Shown here in pieces: positions 61,207 to 64,000 of a stretch of DNA of 64,000 bases. The notes under the pieces were generated by a model that did no database searches, was not told where the DNA came from, and saw nothing but the letters and a program-made list of their open reading frames with translations. A program made the position numbers and the translations under genes. Source of the stretch: Labrenzia sp. R4_2 (GTDB taxonomy: Bacteria > Pseudomonadota > Alphaproteobacteria > Rhizobiales > Stappiaceae); the NCBI RefSeq assembly GCF_017743865.1, contig NZ_JAGHRJ010000001.1:434001-498000 (forward strand), given 5' to 3'. Each line of letters begins with the position of its first letter. Position 1 is the first letter of the stretch.

Positions 61207-61941
61207 TCAAATCTTTGCGAAGACTTCCGTCCGCACCTCGTCGGTGACTTCAATCGTGTTGGTTGTTGCGTGCTGGATCGCCATTTTTCGAGCTTGATCA
61301 GGATCTTTGGTGGCAATCGCCTCGATCAGTTCGTGATGGGAGGCTTTGATCTTGTCAATCCAGATCAGATTGTTCGTATGCCGGGTGATGATAAACCGGT
61401 GCAGGTGAAGCAGCGTGCGCAGGAGGACTGGCTCGAGCACCGGCATGTCGGCAAAACGCAACATGGTCATATGGAAGGCGATATCTGCCTCGGAGATGCC
61501 GATCTTGTCGCGTTTGGCCCGGATGTCGTCATAGCGGGCTGCCAACTGACGAAGGGTGTCCAGTTGATCGTCTGTGATGTCTGGCGTAATCCGGTCAACG
61601 GCGGCGGTTTCGATGTTGAGGCGCAGCCGGAAAAGGATGATTGCTTCCTTGTTGGTGGTTTGGGTAACAAACGTGCCCTGATACCCGCGCCGGATTACCA
61701 ACCCGTCTTCCTGAAGGGTCAACAGAGCTTCGCGGATCGTACTTTGGGAGCAATTATAGGACTGCGCGAGTGATTGCTCTGTGATTGGGCTGGCAGGCGT
61801 CAGCTCCCCCAAAAGGATCTGACGTTTCATATTGTCATAGACAGCGTCAGCCTTGCGTCTGCGGCGCTCGCCTTGAAAGCCCGCAGCCTGCGGATCTGTT
61901 GCCCCAACATCGAATACCAAGTCAGCCCCCATTACCGACAT
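61207..61941 (-). CDS. GntR/FCD transcriptional regulator
   Basis: A 244-aa regulator. An N-terminal GntR winged helix (ILLGELTPASPITEQSLAQSYNCSQSTIREALLTLQEDGLV) precedes an FCD ligand domain (about 95-235) with a metal-site set D-x-x-x-H, H and H (EADIAFHMTML, HHELIEAI, AIQHATT). FCD proteins usually sense organic acids or amino-acid derivatives. ATG 61941 is chosen; TTG 61950 and ATG 61932 are alternatives. Position suggests control of the opp operon and/or the dipeptidase. Confidence 0.9.
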   Translation of the reverse strand: MSVMGADLVFDVGATDPQAAGFQGERRRRKADAVYDNMKRQILLGELTPASPITEQSLAQSYNCSQSTIREALLTLQEDGLVIRRGYQGTFVTQTTNKEAIILFRLRLNIETAAVDRITPDITDDQLDTLRQLAARYDDIRAKRDKIGISEADIAFHMTMLRFADMPVLEPVLLRTLLHLHRFIITRHTNNLIWIDKIKASHHELIEAIATKDPDQARKMAIQHATTNTIEVTDEVRTEVFAKI

Positions 61942-62283
61942 GAATGGCAAACCGTCACAGCAGTTTCAGGCGCCGAACGTCCTGTCCGGCCCTGAAGCTT
62001 CTTCCCGAATTGTGCCGCAGGTCTGGAGACAGCGGCCGATGGGGCGTGCCAGTTCGCACGCAGATGTTCTTGATTAATTGGGTTTTTAGGTTTCCGGACC
62101 CGGATCAGCCGTTTGGTATTTTTCTTATGGTCGGCGGTTCGGCAAACCGATGCACATTTCAAGCAACATCTGCAAAATTTGCAATGTATGCATCCTCGAA
62201 TGGAGTGCCTCGAAAAACAATCGCTAATTCGCGATCAGTGGTCACAAGTTCGCGAGAATGTTGAATAAAATGATCAGATTTGC
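61942..62283. other. 342-bp gap between GntR and dipeptidase genes
   Basis: This gap should hold the GntR promoter. Nothing else is supported: open frames here have no recognisable content, and no strong palindrome or terminator was seen. Confidence 0.5.
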
Positions 62284-63336
62284 CTATTTTGCTGTTGTTT
62301 TCAAAGCGTTGATCCAATTCCGGTAAAACACCTTTTCTAGGGTCTGTTTAGAAAACCCGCGTGCATCCAGAACTTCGGCCAGACGCGGCAGTCCGGTGAC
62401 GTCGCTGAGGTCCCTCGGCGGGGCGCAGCCGTCAAAATCCGACCCCAAGGCAACGCCGTCTTCGCCCAGCCGGTCCACGAGATAGGCGGCATGATCGGCC
62501 ACAACATCAAGTGGCGTGTCCTGGTTGAAGTTGCCGTCAGGACGTAGAAATCCGACGAAGAAGTTGATGCCGACGAGACCGCCACTTTCCTTGATGGCGT
62601 CCAACTGCTTGTCCGTAAGGTTCCGGCTGTTGGCACAGATGGCGTGGACATTCGAGTGACTGGCGATGATCGGCTTGTCTGTAATGCGTGCGACATCCCA
62701 GAAGCCTTTTTCGTTCAGATGAGACACATCCACTAGAATACCCATCTGATTGCAAGCGCGCACCAGATCTCGGCCGGCACCGGTCAGGCCCGGCCCAATA
62801 TCCGGACTGTGGGGGTGTGCCATCGGCACGCCATAGCCGAAGGCATTTTCCCGGCTCCAGACAAGGCCAAGTGAGCGCAGCCCGCGCTTATAAAAAGCCT
62901 CAAGCTCATAGAAATTGGTGTCGATGGCCTCCGCGCCTTCAATATACAGGCTGATGGCCAGCTGGTCCTTTTCCATGGCGGTTTCAATCGCATCCGGCGA
63001 CCTGCAAATGGCAACAGCTCCGTCCGAATCCGCTTCCAGTCGTTCCGCCCGTTCCAGCATCCTTTTGGTGAAGCTGAGGGCCAACTTCTGCTCAACAGGA
63101 AGAAAGTTCCGTTTGTCGCTCGGCGAAAAGGGCTTGGAGAAGTCCTGTTCCGGGTTGGATGGAACGAACATGGCAAACAGGCCGCCCGCAAAACCGCCCT
63201 CCTTGGCACGCGGCAAGTCAATGTGTCCGCGGTCGGACCGCTCGAAGAAATCGCGGGTCTTTCCGCGGATCGCGTCGATCTCCAGCTTCAAAAGCGTGTC
63301 ATTGTGTCCGTCAAAAGCCGGGATATGCGAAGTCAT
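62284..63336 (-). CDS. Membrane dipeptidase, peptidase M19
   Basis: A 350-aa zinc dipeptidase. The binuclear site is complete: H11 and D13 (DGHNDTLL), bridging E133 (YIEGAEA), H206 (DVSH) and H227 (ASHSN). M19 enzymes cleave dipeptides, including ones with a D-residue at the second position. No signal peptide is visible, so it is cytosolic and could act on imported peptides. It lies near the opp operon and GntR regulator. Confidence 0.93.
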   Translation of the reverse strand: MTSHIPAFDGHNDTLLKLEIDAIRGKTRDFFERSDRGHIDLPRAKEGGFAGGLFAMFVPSNPEQDFSKPFSPSDKRNFLPVEQKLALSFTKRMLERAERLEADSDGAVAICRSPDAIETAMEKDQLAISLYIEGAEAIDTNFYELEAFYKRGLRSLGLVWSRENAFGYGVPMAHPHSPDIGPGLTGAGRDLVRACNQMGILVDVSHLNEKGFWDVARITDKPIIASHSNVHAICANSRNLTDKQLDAIKESGGLVGINFFVGFLRPDGNFNQDTPLDVVADHAAYLVDRLGEDGVALGSDFDGCAPPRDLSDVTGLPRLAEVLDARGFSKQTLEKVFYRNWINALKTTAK

Positions 63337-63487
63337 ATGGATGGGTGCCGTTGTTTTTATTGGAAACTACAAAATGGTGGGGCAGGCGGGCTGCTTTCAA
63401 GGGTAGGCCACTTTATCCGCAAATTTTGGAAATGTAAGCGCCTGAAGGCAATGTGACTTGCACTCCTTGCGATGCTCGACTTATGAA

Positions 63488-63509
63488 GAGACCGGATTTT
63501 GGAGGTCTC
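63488..63509 (+). promoter_or_regulatory. Leader hairpin covering the ldt ribosome site
   Basis: GAGACC (63488-63493) pairs with GGTCTC (63504-63509), and the right arm overlaps the GGAGG ribosome site (63501-63505) directly before ATG 63510. It may modulate translation. Confidence 0.35.
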
Positions 63510-64000
63510 ATGACGCGCCGGACATTTGAAAGCACCGAAGCCCCCCTTGCGCCGAGCAAAGGTCTCAGCAGGAGAAGCCTGATGGCGGGCGGGCTGGTTT
63601 TGGCGGCGGGAACACTCGCCGGATGCCAGACCTATGAACAGGTCGTCGGCTTGCCCGATCAGCCACCGTTGCCGGACGAAGAGTTCGATTATGCATCTGC
63701 CTACGCGGCGTTGCCGGATGGTGATTTCACCTGGCCTGCGATCAACTACAAGGCGTTTGACGAGAAGTATCTGCGTCAGGTCGTTGAGTACAAGACTCGC
63801 GAAAAGCCCGGCACGATCATCGTCGACCCCTACAACAACTTCCTCTACTGGGTGCTACCGGGCGGCAGGGCGCTGCGTTATGGCATCGGTGTCGGGCGGG
63901 CAGGGTTTGCCTGGTCCGGTGAAGCCTTGGTCCGGGTCAAGCGCCCACATCCGATCTGGCGCCCTCCACGGGAAATGATTGCGCGCAAGCCGTCGCTTGA
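63510..64000 (+). CDS. L,D-transpeptidase lipoprotein (partial)
   Basis: A gene that runs off the window after 163 codons. A twin-Arg-like basic start and hydrophobic segment end in a lipobox, LAGC. The remainder is the N-terminal half of an ErfK/YkuD L,D-transpeptidase (GTIIVDPYNNFLYWVLPGG, RYGIGVGRAGFAWSGEALV, PIWRPPREMIARKPS), which makes 3-3 peptidoglycan cross-links or anchors lipoproteins. The catalytic SHGCxR motif would lie beyond the end. ATG 63510 has GGAGG. It diverges from the M19 dipeptidase. Confidence 0.85.
   Translation, partial: MTRRTFESTEAPLAPSKGLSRRSLMAGGLVLAAGTLAGCQTYEQVVGLPDQPPLPDEEFDYASAYAALPDGDFTWPAINYKAFDEKYLRQVVEYKTREKPGTIIVDPYNNFLYWVLPGGRALRYGIGVGRAGFAWSGEALVRVKRPHPIWRPPREMIARKPSL

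Noticed and set aside
61944-62264. 106-aa plus-strand frame between the GntR and dipeptidase genes
   Set aside because: No ribosome site, poor composition, and it overlaps the GntR start region.

Overview
The window looks like a chromosomal segment of an alphaproteobacterium, most likely Hyphomicrobiales in or near the Stappiaceae (Roseibium/Labrenzia type). This is inferred from gene content (minCDE, a UPF0314/DUF2585 protein, a BA14K-family protein, a DUF3141 PhaC-like protein, CHASE4-GGDEF and PAS-GGDEF-EAL proteins), from high-GC codon use, and from dense gene packing on both strands. No rRNA, tRNA, CRISPR array, insertion sequence or prophage was seen. The window is ordinary chromosome with several small regulated modules. 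Where the listed CDS start is not the longest possible one, the evidence says why.

Layout. 0-3 kb: a small HTH-like protein diverges from the cell-division operon minC-minD-minE, followed by a CDGSH iron-sulfur protein. 3-12.5 kb: a membrane methyltransferase with a DUF4149 partner; an HxlR regulator with a tandem operator facing an EamA exporter; a CHASE4-GGDEF cyclase; a CadD-like transporter; GNAT; release factor 3; an MFS transporter; a DUF2585 protein. 12.4-22.7 kb: HxlR/Old Yellow Enzyme pair, a redox cluster (di-haem oxidoreductase, Rieske oxygenase, TetR with tandem operators, di-haem cytochrome c), a YbhGFSR-type exporter and an orphan ParA. 23-31 kb: alpha/beta hydrolase, PAS-GGDEF-EAL protein, LysR, a 50-aa microprotein overlapping a methyltransferase, a second methyltransferase, and a low-GC pentapeptide-repeat membrane protein.

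31-38 kb: oxyR diverges from katG, then a FabI-like reductase plus a DUF3141 PhaC-like protein. 38-43 kb: GNAT/XRE-cupin operon with an overlapping double palindrome, an exported rhodanese, and a MarR-fabF module in which two near-identical palindromes precede marR and fabF; an HdeD-like protein diverges from marR. 43-48 kb: a gamma-butyrobetaine-hydroxylase-like dioxygenase, two rRNA-modification enzymes, and the GDYXXLXY/DUF2157 membrane pair. 48-51 kb: a complete NMT1/SsuA-type ABC importer. 51-54 kb: two ~100-bp direct repeats, an Uup ABC-F ATPase and a BA14K protein. 54-64 kb: a solitary binding protein, a long intergenic hairpin, a complete oligopeptide importer (oppA, oppB, oppC, fused oppDF), a GntR/FCD regulator, an M19 dipeptidase, and the start of an L,D-transpeptidase lipoprotein that runs off the window.

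The best candidates for undescribed biology are regulatory: the MarR-fabF circuit, the contiguous HxlR operator pair, and the TGC-N-GCA palindromes that may link the first gene to the FabI/PhaC-like operon. Also worth attention are the pentapeptide-repeat island and the 50-aa ORF/methyltransferase overlap at a 9-A run.
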